64,000 nt of DNA. Origin: Allopontixanthobacter sediminis. Lineage in GTDB: Bacteria > Pseudomonadota > Alphaproteobacteria > Sphingomonadales > Sphingomonadaceae. The DNA is taken from the NCBI RefSeq assembly GCF_009828115.1, contig NZ_WTYL01000004.1, positions 62,001 through 126,000 of the forward strand, given 5' to 3'. The position numbers were made by a program, and so were the translations under genes. The notes beneath the pieces are model-generated. The model did not search any database, had not been told where the DNA came from, and worked only from the letters and a program-made list of their open reading frames with translations. Positions within the stretch are counted from its first letter, which is position 1. Every line of letters begins with the position of its first letter. Of the stretch, positions 1-8,316 are shown piece after piece.

Positions 1-311
1 GCGACGGGTCGGTGCGCAATTCCTTCACGCTCAAGCTGCGCAACATGGAAAGCCGCCCGCGCGACATGGAGATCGCCGTCGAAGGCCTGCTCGGTGCGGT
101 CATGTGGTCCGACACGACGCGGCGGGAAGATGCTGCTGCGACCCAGATCGTGAACGTCGCGGCGGACCAGACCCAAACCGTGCGGGCCTATGTGATGGCA
201 CCCGGCGGAACCCCGGCGCAGGACTTCGCCTTCCGCATAACTTCGCAGGACGAGCAGCGGGAAACCGACACCGTGGAAACCCGCTTCTCCGCGCCGGGAG
301 ACCAACCATGA
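1..311 (+). CDS. ccoG: Cytochrome c oxidase accessory protein CcoG (FixG), C-terminal part
   Basis: This is the 3' end of a gene whose start lies before the window; the reading frame is open from base 3. The visible ~100 residues match the C-terminal Ig-like domain of CcoG/FixG proteins (stretch SFTLKLRNMESRPRDMEI). CcoG is a membrane-bound polyferredoxin involved in copper handling during assembly of cbb3-type cytochrome oxidase; its ferredoxin and membrane parts are outside the window. The stop codon overlaps the ATG of ccoH (ATGA), and ccoH, ccoI and ccoS follow, which strongly supports the call. The ccoNOPQ structural genes are expected upstream but cannot be seen. Confidence 0.88.
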   Translation, partial: DGSVRNSFTLKLRNMESRPRDMEIAVEGLLGAVMWSDTTRREDAAATQIVNVAADQTQTVRAYVMAPGGTPAQDFAFRITSQDEQRETDTVETRFSAPGDQP

Positions 312-754
312 AAACCGAATTTACCGGGCGGCACATGTGGGCGGTGATGATTTGCGGGTTCGGCGTGGTCATCGCGGTGAATTTCTTCATGGCGACGCTG
401 GCGGTTCGCGGATTCGGCGGGGTGGTGGTCGAAAACTCTTACGTCGCGAGCCAGAATTTCAACGGCTGGCTGAGCGCCGCGCGGGAGCAGGAGCGGCTCG
501 GCTGGTCGGCAGAGGCGGTGCGGCAGGCCGGCGGCAATGTCCGGATCGTCACCACCGGCGTTCCCGGCGGCGCGGAGGTGTCGGTGAAGTTTCGCCGTCC
601 CCTGGGTCAGCCCGAGACGATCGACCTCGGCTTCGATTCCGTCACCCCCGGTGAGTATGTCTCGTCGGTGCCGGTACCCGCGGGCCGGTGGATCGCCCGG
701 ATCGAAATCACGGCGGCGGACGAGCGCTGGACCGAGGAAGTTCGCATCGAATGA
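308..754 (+). CDS. ccoH: FixH/CcoH family cbb3 oxidase assembly protein
   Basis: A 148-residue protein with one N-terminal transmembrane segment (about residues 10-32) followed by a periplasmic domain, the layout of FixH/CcoH. CcoH interacts with the cbb3 oxidase during assembly. The N-terminal pattern TGRHMWAVMICGFG followed by VNFFMA is typical of the family. The start ATG at 308 overlaps the ccoG stop, and the TGA at 752-754 overlaps the ccoI start, so the three genes are translationally coupled. Size and position between ccoG and ccoI make the assignment secure. Confidence 0.9.
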   Translation: MKTEFTGRHMWAVMICGFGVVIAVNFFMATLAVRGFGGVVVENSYVASQNFNGWLSAAREQERLGWSAEAVRQAGGNVRIVTTGVPGGAEVSVKFRRPLGQPETIDLGFDSVTPGEYVSSVPVPAGRWIARIEITAADERWTEEVRIE

Positions 755-2886
755 ACGCGCCTGCAATCCTCGATCCGGCAAATTCCGTGGCGCTGGTCGA
801 TACCCGCCTGACCGTGCCCGGCATGCGCTGCGCCGGCTGCATCGCGAAGATCGAACGCGGGCTTGGCGGCGTGGACGGGGTGGCCAGCGCAAGGGTGAAT
901 TTCTCCGCCCGCCGCGTGGCGGTCAGCCATGATCCAGCCCTGACGGAAGAGGCGCTGGTCGAGGAACTTCGCCAACTGGGCTTTGAAGCGCAGGCGGTGG
1001 CGGCCAACCCCTTGGCGCAGGATGACCGTGAAAGCCGGACCCTGCTACGCGCACTGGCGGTGGCCGGGTTCGGGATGATGAACATCATGCTGCTGTCGGT
1101 CAGCGTGTGGTCGGGAGCGGGCGGGGTCACGCGCGATCTGTTCCACTGGTTGTCGGCGATTATCGCAGTGCCGGTCATCCTCTATTCCGGGCGGCCGTTC
1201 TTTGCATCCGCAGCGATGGCGTTGCGTTATCGCCGGACCAACATGGATGTGCCGATCTCCATCGGGGTGCTGCTGGCGGCGGCTCTCAGCCTGTACGAGA
1301 CGGTCACCGGCGGCGAGCATGCCTATTTCGACAGCGCCGTCATGCTGCTGTTCTTCCTGCTCGCCGGGCGCGCGCTGGATGCGGCGATGCGCAACCGGAC
1401 CCGGGCCGGGATCGGAGCGTTGCTGGGCCGCATGGGCCGCAGCGCCGGGGTGGTGCAGGCGGACGGTTCCATCCTGCGGCTGAAAGCGGAAGACCTGCGC
1501 CCGGGCATGGTGATGCTGGTCGCCGCCGGGGAGGTGCTGGCGGCTGACGGGGTGCTGGAAAGCCCGCGCGGCACCATCGACAACGCCATGCTGACCGGGG
1601 AAAGCACCCCTGAACACGTGGTGACCGGCGACCTCGTCCACGCCGGCACGGTCAATTTGATGGAGCCGATCGAGGTCCGCATCACGCAGACCGGCAGCGA
1701 CACCGCGCTGGCGGAGATAGCCCGCTTGATGGACGAGGCGGGCCAATCGCGCAGCCGCTATGTCCGGATTGCCGACCGCGCTTCCCGCCTTTATGCACCG
1801 GCGGTGCATTCGCTCGCGGCGCTGGCCTTCGCCGGCTGGATGATTGCGGGGGCGGGGTGGCACCAGTCGCTGGTGATCGCGATCGCGGTGCTGATCATTA
1901 CCTGCCCCTGCGCGATGGGCCTTGCTGTGCCCGCTGCGCAAGTGGTCGCTTCCGGTGCGCTCATTCGGCGCGGACTGCTGGTCAAGGACGGTAGCGCGCT
2001 GGAGCGGTTGGCGGAGGTCGACACGGTAATCTTCGACAAGACCGGCACCCTCACGCTGGGGGATTTGCGCGCGGACGTTGGCGGTATCGGAGGTCGCGAC
2101 GCTGAAATCGCGCTCGCGCTGGCGCAGGCAAGCCGCCACCCTCTCAGCGTCGGGCTCGCCCGGTCGCTCACCGCCGCCGGGTTCAAACCAGCAGCTGTCA
2201 CGGAAATTCGCGAAACCGGGGGGATCGGTGTGACTGGACAGTGTGACGGCGTTGACGTCGCGCTCGAGCGGCCTGAAGCCTCTGCCGATCGCCCGCAGGT
2301 GAGCCTGCGCATCGGCGATCGTAGCTCGTTGATCACCTTTGCCGACCAGCTGCGCTCCGACGCGAAGCAAGCGGTCGCGGCGCTCGCGGCGATGGGGCTC
2401 GATGCCGGCATCCTGTCGGGAGACGGCGAGACTGCGGTTGCTCAGGTGTCCCGAACGCTCGGCATTCCCGGCAGCGGCGGTGTGAGCCCGGCGGGCAAAC
2501 TGGCGGCGCTTGACAACCTCCGGCGCAGCGGCGGCTTCCCCCTGATGGTCGGCGACGGTCTCAATGACGGTCCTGCGCTGGCGGCGGCGCATGCGTCGAT
2601 CGCTCCGGCCTCCGCGAGCGATGCGAGCCAGCAAGCCGCCGACGCGGTCTTCATCGGCGAGAAACTCATGCCGGTGGTCCTCGCCGTCCGGGTTGCCCGC
2701 CGCACGATGCAGATCGTCCGACAGAACTTTGTCTTTGCAATCGGGTATAATGTGCTGGCGGTGCCGCTGGCGCTTGCGGGGATCGTAACCCCGCTGATCG
2801 CCGCCGTCGCCATGTCGCTGAGTTCGCTGGTGGTCGTCGGCAATTCGCTGCGGCTGGCTCGCGCGGCTCGGGACCCGGTGTCTTGA
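751..2886 (+). CDS. ccoI: Copper-translocating P-type ATPase CcoI (FixI)
   Basis: A P1B-type ATPase of 711 residues. An N-terminal heavy-metal domain carries the GMRCAGC motif (C27, C30). The actuator domain has TGES. The membrane metal site is ITCPCAMGL (C385-P-C387). The phosphorylated aspartate is D429 in DKTGTLT, and the hinge motif is GDGLNDGPAL. CcoI-type pumps supply copper for cbb3 oxidase maturation in the inner membrane. ATG 751 was chosen because it overlaps the ccoH stop (ATGA) and places the metal-binding domain at the N terminus; an in-frame upstream start at 688 would run through ccoH. CopA is the alternative family, but the neighbours decide for CcoI. Confidence 0.94.
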   Translation: MNAPAILDPANSVALVDTRLTVPGMRCAGCIAKIERGLGGVDGVASARVNFSARRVAVSHDPALTEEALVEELRQLGFEAQAVAANPLAQDDRESRTLLRALAVAGFGMMNIMLLSVSVWSGAGGVTRDLFHWLSAIIAVPVILYSGRPFFASAAMALRYRRTNMDVPISIGVLLAAALSLYETVTGGEHAYFDSAVMLLFFLLAGRALDAAMRNRTRAGIGALLGRMGRSAGVVQADGSILRLKAEDLRPGMVMLVAAGEVLAADGVLESPRGTIDNAMLTGESTPEHVVTGDLVHAGTVNLMEPIEVRITQTGSDTALAEIARLMDEAGQSRSRYVRIADRASRLYAPAVHSLAALAFAGWMIAGAGWHQSLVIAIAVLIITCPCAMGLAVPAAQVVASGALIRRGLLVKDGSALERLAEVDTVIFDKTGTLTLGDLRADVGGIGGRDAEIALALAQASRHPLSVGLARSLTAAGFKPAAVTEIRETGGIGVTGQCDGVDVALERPEASADRPQVSLRIGDRSSLITFADQLRSDAKQAVAALAAMGLDAGILSGDGETAVAQVSRTLGIPGSGGVSPAGKLAALDNLRRSGGFPLMVGDGLNDGPALAAAHASIAPASASDASQQAADAVFIGEKLMPVVLAVRVARRTMQIVRQNFVFAIGYNVLAVPLALAGIVTPLIAAVAMSLSSLVVVGNSLRLARAARDPVS

Positions 2887-3041
2887 GTGTTCTCGCCTAT
2901 CTGATCCCCGTAGCGCTCGGCATGGGCGGGGCCGGTCTGGCACTGTTTTTCTGGGCCATGCGGGACGGCCAATTCGATGATATGGAAGGCGCTGCCAACC
3001 GCATCCTGATTGACGACGATGGCGACGGACCTGGCAAATGA
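2883..3041 (+). CDS. ccoS: Cbb3-type cytochrome oxidase assembly protein CcoS
   Basis: A 52-residue protein. The reading begins at TTG 2883, overlapping the ccoI stop (TTGA); no in-frame ATG lies near the N terminus. It reads as one transmembrane helix (LAYLIPVALGMGGAGLALFF) followed by the WAMRDGQFDD segment and an acidic tail. The helix followed by a Gly-Gln-Phe-Asp-Asp motif is the CcoS signature. CcoS is needed for cofactor insertion into cbb3 oxidase in other proteobacteria. It lies in the canonical GHIS position. The TTG start is inferred from the overlap and homology. Confidence 0.9.
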   Translation: MSVLAYLIPVALGMGGAGLALFFWAMRDGQFDDMEGAANRILIDDDGDGPGK

Positions 3042-3256
3042 GCGGCGCTGGCCTGGCCCTTGTCGCATTGCTCCCGCTCGCCTTCGGGACGATGCCTCCG
3101 GGTCCTGATACCATGACGCTTTCGATCTGTTCCGCGTCGGGCAGCCGCTCGGTCGAAATTCCGGTCCCGGGAAAGGAGCAGGAATTTCCCGCACCGTGTC
3201 CGGCAAAGGCCTGCCATGCCGGATGCAGCCGCAGGGATTTTGATTCAGCGCAATGA
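3038..3256 (+). CDS. Small exported Cys-containing protein between ccoS and hemN, function unknown
   Basis: A 72-residue reading frame that begins at ATG 3038 inside the ccoS stop (ATGA) and ends inside the hemN start (ATGA at 3253). Both overlaps argue that it is translated. The N terminus (about residues 4-17) is hydrophobic and could be a signal peptide or membrane anchor. Four cysteines follow: C31, then C54, C59 and C63 in the cluster CPAKACHAGC, which ends in SRR. The Cys/His cluster could bind a metal or haem, but this is speculation. I do not recognise a characterised family. Its place in the cbb3 assembly/haem operon suggests a linked role. Confidence 0.65.
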   Translation: MSGAGLALVALLPLAFGTMPPGPDTMTLSICSASGSRSVEIPVPGKEQEFPAPCPAKACHAGCSRRDFDSAQ

Positions 3257-4602
3257 CGGCAGCCGGCCTTTTCGGTCACAACCCGGGCATGTGGCCATAT
3301 CATGCAGATCTGCTCGCGGTGCCGGTACCGCGCTACACCAGTTTTCCCACCGCCGCTGAATTCGGTGACCTTGAGGCTGGAGATTACGGCACGGCGCTGC
3401 AGTCCGTGTCGGGGGACATATCGCTCTATGTCCACCTGCCGTTCTGCGACAAAATCTGTTTCTATTGCGGGTGCAACACCGCGGCTGTCGGGAAGCGGCA
3501 GCGGCTGCAATCCTACCTCGACGCGCTGCACCGCGAAATTGAAACGGTTTCCCGGCTGCTACCGTCAGGCGTAAAAATCGGGCGCGTAGCGTTCGGCGGG
3601 GGGAGCCCGAACGCGATCGATCCGACCGACTTCGTGCGACTGGTCGATGCACTGACCATATCTTTCGGCCTTACCAGTCCGATTTATTCCATCGAACTCG
3701 ATCCGCGGACGATGACGGAGGAATGGGCCTCCGTCATCGAGGCGGTCGGGATCGAACGGGCCAGCCTCGGGGTGCAGACCTTCGCCGCGCATTGCCAGAA
3801 ACGGATCGGACGGGTGCAGCCGGAACAGCTGATTCTGCAGACCACCGACTGGCTGCGGGAAGCGGGGGTCGGTTCGCTGAATTTCGACCTGATGTACGGC
3901 CTGCCCGGCCAGACCTGCGGCGACCTGCTGGATAGCCTTCAGCGCACGCGGGTGCTTGGCGCGGACCGGATCGCCTTGTTCGGCTACGCGCACGTGCCCC
4001 ACATCGTGCCGCGACAGAAGGCCATCGAAGCGGCCGGACTGCCGGATCAGGCGGAACGGTTTGCGATGGCGCAACTGGGTTACGGCTATCTGGTCACGCA
4101 CGGGTACACCCCGGTCGGGTTCGATCACTTTGCCAAGCCGGGCGGTGATCCGCTTGCCCACGCTGCGCTGTCAGGCAGGCTGCACCGCAATTTCCAGGGT
4201 TTCACGGACGACGCTGCGCCGAACCTGATCGGCCTCGGTGCGTCGGCCATCAGTTCGTTCCCCCACTTGCTGGCCCAGAACGAGAAGAACAGCGGGCGGT
4301 ACCGGATGATCGCCGAAGCGGGGAAGCTGGCGGCCAATCGCGGCGTTCACCGCTCCCCCGCCGATCAACTGCGCGGCGGCATTATCGAGGCACTGCTGTG
4401 TTCAGGCAACGCACCGGTGCCGGCGGCGCTGGAGCAGGAAACGCGCGAAGCCCTGCGGCCCTTCATCGAACGCGGGCTGGCGTCGATGCAGGATGGACAC
4501 CTGACCATCGACGCCGACGGACTGCCCTATGCGCGGACGATCGCTGCCTTGTTCGACCCTTACCGCCAGCACGCGCAGCGCCGGTTCAGTTCGGCAGTCT
4601 GA
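3253..4602 (+). CDS. hemN: Oxygen-independent coproporphyrinogen III oxidase (radical SAM)
   Basis: 449 residues, the usual HemN length. The radical SAM cysteines are C65, C69 and C72, followed by C74 (FCDKICFYCGC), the HemN arrangement CxxxCxxCxC. Glycine-rich FGGGSPNAI and the YGLPGQT segment are also present. The enzyme decarboxylates coproporphyrinogen III to protoporphyrinogen IX without oxygen, in the cytoplasm. Start ATG 3253 overlaps the stop of the preceding small gene. Placing hemN behind ccoGHIS fits micro-oxic haem demand of the cbb3 oxidase. I saw no clear FNR box inside the operon; regulation probably acts upstream of the window. Confidence 0.93.
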   Translation: MTAAGLFGHNPGMWPYHADLLAVPVPRYTSFPTAAEFGDLEAGDYGTALQSVSGDISLYVHLPFCDKICFYCGCNTAAVGKRQRLQSYLDALHREIETVSRLLPSGVKIGRVAFGGGSPNAIDPTDFVRLVDALTISFGLTSPIYSIELDPRTMTEEWASVIEAVGIERASLGVQTFAAHCQKRIGRVQPEQLILQTTDWLREAGVGSLNFDLMYGLPGQTCGDLLDSLQRTRVLGADRIALFGYAHVPHIVPRQKAIEAAGLPDQAERFAMAQLGYGYLVTHGYTPVGFDHFAKPGGDPLAHAALSGRLHRNFQGFTDDAAPNLIGLGASAISSFPHLLAQNEKNSGRYRMIAEAGKLAANRGVHRSPADQLRGGIIEALLCSGNAPVPAALEQETREALRPFIERGLASMQDGHLTIDADGLPYARTIAALFDPYRQHAQRRFSSAV

Positions 4603-4613
4603 AATCCCGCCAT

Positions 4614-6074
4614 TCAGGCCGGGCGGCGTGCGTATAACCCGAACCCGGCGATGATGGCGTAGCAGACGACCGGGATCACCATGGCCAGCGCGAGGTTACC
4701 GCCGGTCGCATCGGCCATCACGCCATAGAGCAGCGGCACGACCGCCCCTCCGAAGATAGCAACATTGATGATGCCCGAACCATCAGCCGCTTTGCTGCCC
4801 AGCTTCTCGCAGGCGAGCGAAAAGATGGTCGGAAACATGATCGAGTTCATCAGGCCCACCGCCAGCAGGGTGTAGCCAGCAAGTTCGCCGGTAGTGTTCG
4901 TTGAAATCAGGACCAAAAGGATTGCACCAGTTGCATTGAAGACAAGGATTTTTCCCGGGCTAAATTTTCGCAGCGCCGCAGAGCCGATGAAGCGACCGAG
5001 CATCGCGCCACCCCAGTAGAGGCCGATTAGCCATTCCACAGCATTGGGTTCGGCACCGACAAGGCCGTTGAGGAAAGCGGTTATTGGCCCACCATTCGCC
5101 ATCACATGATCTTGCAGAAGGTAATTAATGACGATCGAGCCGATTGAGACTTCCGCCCCGACGTAGAGGAAGATGCACAGGGCCCCGTAGCTGAAGCGGG
5201 TACGCTTCAGCAGGGGATTGTCATACAACCAGAGAGCGGGCGCGAGCAGGATAACCAGCACACCCAGCCAGCCGTTGACCTGGATAGCGAGGAATACGCC
5301 CAGCGCGGCGAGCGCGAGGCCGATGAGGTAGCGATTGTTGGAAACCAGCTCGCCGTCACCCATCGTCCTGACATCGTGCGGCAAGCGGTTGCGGAACAGC
5401 CAGACAGCCACAGCCACCAGCCCGATCAGCGCCGCGACCCCGAGGTAGCCTTGCCAGATCGCCTCGCTCTCCGCAGCCCGATAGGCCTGCAGTTCGGCCC
5501 CCTGCAGCTGGTCGGCGCTGAAATTGGCCAGTGAGCCTAGGATGACCGCCGCGCCGACGATGGGAAACACGGTGGTGCCAAGAGAGTTGAACGCCTGTGC
5601 GAAAGTTAACCGGCTGTGGGTGGTCTTAACCGGACCGAGCAGGCTGATCAGCGGGTTGGCCACGACCTGGACGATCACCACGCCGCTGGCGAGGATGAAC
5701 AACGCGAACAGGAACAGGGCATAGGTCGCGGTCTGACTGGCGGGTATGAACAGCAGGCAGCCTGCCATCATGGTGACCAGCCCGGCCACGGCACCGCGCA
5801 TGTAGCCGATGCGCTTCACCAGCCGCGCGCCGGGAATGCCGATCAGCAGATAGGCGGCGAAGAAGCAGAATTGCACCAACATCGCTTCGGTGTAGGAAAG
5901 CGTGAACAGCTCCTTGAGCTTGGGGATAAGCACGTCGTTTAGCGAGGTGATTCCGCCGAAAATGAAAAACAGACCAAACACGAAGTACTGCAGGCCCGGC
6001 GCATCGATCGGCTGGCCGTCCTCCTCCATCGGTATCGTGTCGCTGCTCGTCGCAAGTTCTGGTGCCAACGCCAT
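4614..6074 (-). CDS. FHS-family sugar:H+ symporter (MFS, FucP/GluP type)
   Basis: 486 residues with about 12 predicted transmembrane segments. The N-terminal stretch YFVFGLFFIFGGITSLNDVL and the later LFALFILASGVVIVQVVANP / NSLGTT segments are characteristic of the fucose-galactose-glucose:H+ symporter (FHS) branch of the MFS. It should import a monosaccharide across the inner membrane; the sugar cannot be told from sequence. The gene diverges from the GH97 gene with a LacI-type palindrome at 6130-6143 between them, so it probably belongs to the same regulated sugar locus. It converges on hemN with an 11-bp gap. Confidence 0.87.
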   Translation of the reverse strand: MALAPELATSSDTIPMEEDGQPIDAPGLQYFVFGLFFIFGGITSLNDVLIPKLKELFTLSYTEAMLVQFCFFAAYLLIGIPGARLVKRIGYMRGAVAGLVTMMAGCLLFIPASQTATYALFLFALFILASGVVIVQVVANPLISLLGPVKTTHSRLTFAQAFNSLGTTVFPIVGAAVILGSLANFSADQLQGAELQAYRAAESEAIWQGYLGVAALIGLVAVAVWLFRNRLPHDVRTMGDGELVSNNRYLIGLALAALGVFLAIQVNGWLGVLVILLAPALWLYDNPLLKRTRFSYGALCIFLYVGAEVSIGSIVINYLLQDHVMANGGPITAFLNGLVGAEPNAVEWLIGLYWGGAMLGRFIGSAALRKFSPGKILVFNATGAILLVLISTNTTGELAGYTLLAVGLMNSIMFPTIFSLACEKLGSKAADGSGIINVAIFGGAVVPLLYGVMADATGGNLALAMVIPVVCYAIIAGFGLYARRPA

Positions 6075-6129
6075 TATACTCTACCCTCCCACATTGTTCA
6101 GACTATCGGCTAATGCCGTTAGCGCATGA

Positions 6130-6143
6130 TGTAACCGGTTGCA
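6130..6143. promoter_or_regulatory. LacI-type operator between the FHS permease and GH97 genes
   Basis: TGTAACCGGTTGCA is a 14-bp near-perfect inverted repeat (one mismatched pair) centred on CG, matching the general LacI-family pattern TGNAANCGNTTNCA. It lies in the 160-bp divergent intergenic region. Nearly the same word occurs at 12472 and 21036 in front of the other gene groups of this locus. The LacI gene at 21108-22112 is the obvious candidate to bind it. Confidence 0.72.
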
Positions 6144-6234
6144 CGCCGATTTCACTTGCGCCATGTCTGCAATTGGATCGGGGCATATCCCCGATATCGG
6201 ATAACGGCAATAGGCCGGAAAGATATGGAAAATC

Positions 6235-8295
6235 ATGTTTGAATCGAAGGCTTCCGGAAGTGCATCCGCGGTTCTCTCGGTGGCCGCCGCGCTGATGGCC
6301 GGCTTGGTGTTGGCTTTACCGGTCCTCGCTGCCGACGAAACCGAATACCGCGAGTGCTCTCCGGAAGGGACCGTCTGCTTCGTCCTTACAACCGAAAACC
6401 AGGTCGCGACCTACCGCGTCGAACGCGGCGGCGAGGATGTTATCGCTCCTTCGAGGCTGGGCTTCATGTTGCGCGGTGCGGGCAAATGGGAACATGGCAT
6501 GACGCTGGGCGAGCCAACCCGCCGCAGCCACCGCGAAACATGGGAACAGCCGTGGGGCGAAAGCCGCCTCGTCACCGACCATTACAACGAAATTGCCGTC
6601 CCGATCACCGAAGGCGGCAAGACGGGCCGCACCATCAATTTGACCGCCCGCGTGTTCGAAGGCGGGGTCGGCTTCCGCTTCGGATTTCCCGATCAGTCGC
6701 AACTGAGCGATGTGATGATCGACGAGGAAATGACCGAGTTCACGATCGCCGGGAAGGCCGAGGCGTGGTGGGTTCCCGGCGGCGAATGGAATCGCTACGA
6801 ATACCTCTACAACACGACGCCGGCGAATGAGGTCACTACCGCGCATTCACCGATCACCTTCCGCCGCGAAGATGGCCTGCATATCGCCATCCACGAGGCG
6901 GCGTTGGCCGATTATTCGGGCTTCTGGCTGCAGCGGCTCGACGGTCAGCGCTTCCGGACCCGGCTCGCCCCGTCCTCCCAGCCGTGGAAGGTGCGCCGCG
7001 CCGCGCCGTTCACCACGCCGTGGCGGACCATCCTGATCGCGGAGGATGCGCCGGGCCTATATGCCGCTTCGGACATTATACTGAACCTCAACGAGCCCAA
7101 CCGGCTCGGGGATGTGAGCTGGGTGAAGCCGCACAAATATATCGGTATCTGGTGGGGGATGCACCTTGACCAATGGAGCTGGAACGACGGGCCCAAACAC
7201 GGCGCGACTACGGAAAACACGCTGCGCTATATAGATTTCGCGGCCGAACATGGTTTCGGATCGGTGCTGGTCGAAGGGTGGAATCAGGGTTGGTGGAGCG
7301 AAAGCGGCCGCAATTTCAAATTCGCCGAGGCCTATCCCGATTTCGACATGGACCGCATCGCCGCCTACGCCAAGGCGAAGGGCGTCGAGATCATGGGCCA
7401 CCACGAGACCGCCGGTAACGCCGGGCTTTACGAACGCGAGCTGGAGGAAGCCCTCGATTACTACCAGCGCCACGGGGTGCATGCGGTCAAGACCGGCTAT
7501 GTAGCCGACGCGGGCGGGGTGCTGCGCGAGGATCCGGACGGCACCGAGCAATGGGAATGGCATGACGGGCAATATATGGCGCGGCACCATGTGTTGGTGG
7601 CGGAGCGGGCTGCCGCGCACCGCATCGCGGTCAACGCGCATGAGCCGATCAAGGACACCGGCCTCCGCCGCACTTATCCCAACCTGCTGACGCGGGAAGG
7701 TGCGCGCGGCACCGAATACAACGCCTGGGGCGAGCCGGCCAATCCGCCGTCCCACGAACCGACGCTGCTGTTCACCCGGATGCTGTCGGGCCCGTTCGAC
7801 CTGACGCCGGGCATCGTCAGCCTGGAAGGGCGCGGCGGGCGGGCGATCCCCAACACCCTGGCCCGCCAGCTGGCCGATTACGTGGTGATCTATTCGCCAA
7901 TCCAGATGGCGGCGGATTTGCCGGAAAACTATGTGAAGCATCCGGACGCGCTGGCCTTCATCGAGCAGGTCCCGGTCGACTGGGAACAGACACGGGTGCT
8001 GGACGGGCGGATCGGCGAGTTCGCAGTCGTGGCGCGGCAGGTACGCGGCGGCAAGGACTGGTGGATCGGCGGGGTGACGGACAGCAAGCAGCGCGAGGCC
8101 GTGATCGATCTCGGATTTCTCGAACCCGGCAAGCGCTACATTGCTGAAATCTGGCGCGATGGCCCGGGCGGCGGGATCGACGGGGACCGTTTTGCTATGG
8201 TCCGGGAACGCCGCACGGTCACCGCCGGAGACACCCTGACACTAACGATGGAGTCTGGCGGCGGGTTCGGGATGTCGCTCGTTCCGCAGTCCTGA
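6235..8295 (+). CDS. Glycoside hydrolase family 97 (SusB-like, inverting alpha-glucosidase type)
   Basis: 686 residues with an N-terminal signal peptide (hydrophobic to about residue 32, ALA-AD cleavage). It follows the GH97 plan: beta-sandwich to about residue 290, TIM barrel beginning near KYIGIWWGMHLDQWSW, small C-terminal domain. E391 (in GHHETAG), E470 (in NAHEPIKDTG) and E494 (in RGTEYNAW) sit where SusB has its base and acid glutamates, including the identical 24-residue spacing between the last two. This points to the inverting alpha-glucosidase subgroup, not the retaining galactosidases with an Asp nucleophile. It acts in the periplasm or outer membrane and probably shares the operator at 6130. 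The exact alpha-glucoside cannot be read. Confidence 0.9.
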   Translation: MFESKASGSASAVLSVAAALMAGLVLALPVLAADETEYRECSPEGTVCFVLTTENQVATYRVERGGEDVIAPSRLGFMLRGAGKWEHGMTLGEPTRRSHRETWEQPWGESRLVTDHYNEIAVPITEGGKTGRTINLTARVFEGGVGFRFGFPDQSQLSDVMIDEEMTEFTIAGKAEAWWVPGGEWNRYEYLYNTTPANEVTTAHSPITFRREDGLHIAIHEAALADYSGFWLQRLDGQRFRTRLAPSSQPWKVRRAAPFTTPWRTILIAEDAPGLYAASDIILNLNEPNRLGDVSWVKPHKYIGIWWGMHLDQWSWNDGPKHGATTENTLRYIDFAAEHGFGSVLVEGWNQGWWSESGRNFKFAEAYPDFDMDRIAAYAKAKGVEIMGHHETAGNAGLYERELEEALDYYQRHGVHAVKTGYVADAGGVLREDPDGTEQWEWHDGQYMARHHVLVAERAAAHRIAVNAHEPIKDTGLRRTYPNLLTREGARGTEYNAWGEPANPPSHEPTLLFTRMLSGPFDLTPGIVSLEGRGGRAIPNTLARQLADYVVIYSPIQMAADLPENYVKHPDALAFIEQVPVDWEQTRVLDGRIGEFAVVARQVRGGKDWWIGGVTDSKQREAVIDLGFLEPGKRYIAEIWRDGPGGGIDGDRFAMVRERRTVTAGDTLTLTMESGGGFGMSLVPQS

Positions 8296-8316
8296 AGCGC
8301 TGGAGTTGGATCGCGA

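Noticed and set aside
1045-3531. 828-codon open frame antisense to ccoI, ccoS and hemN
   Set aside because: The + strand carries intact P-ATPase and radical SAM motifs; the antisense product is Arg/His-rich with no domain, a high-GC artefact.
4603-4626. Terminator between hemN and the FHS permease gene
   Set aside because: Only a 5-bp stem (CCGCC/GGCGG) with a 10-base loop and no T-run.
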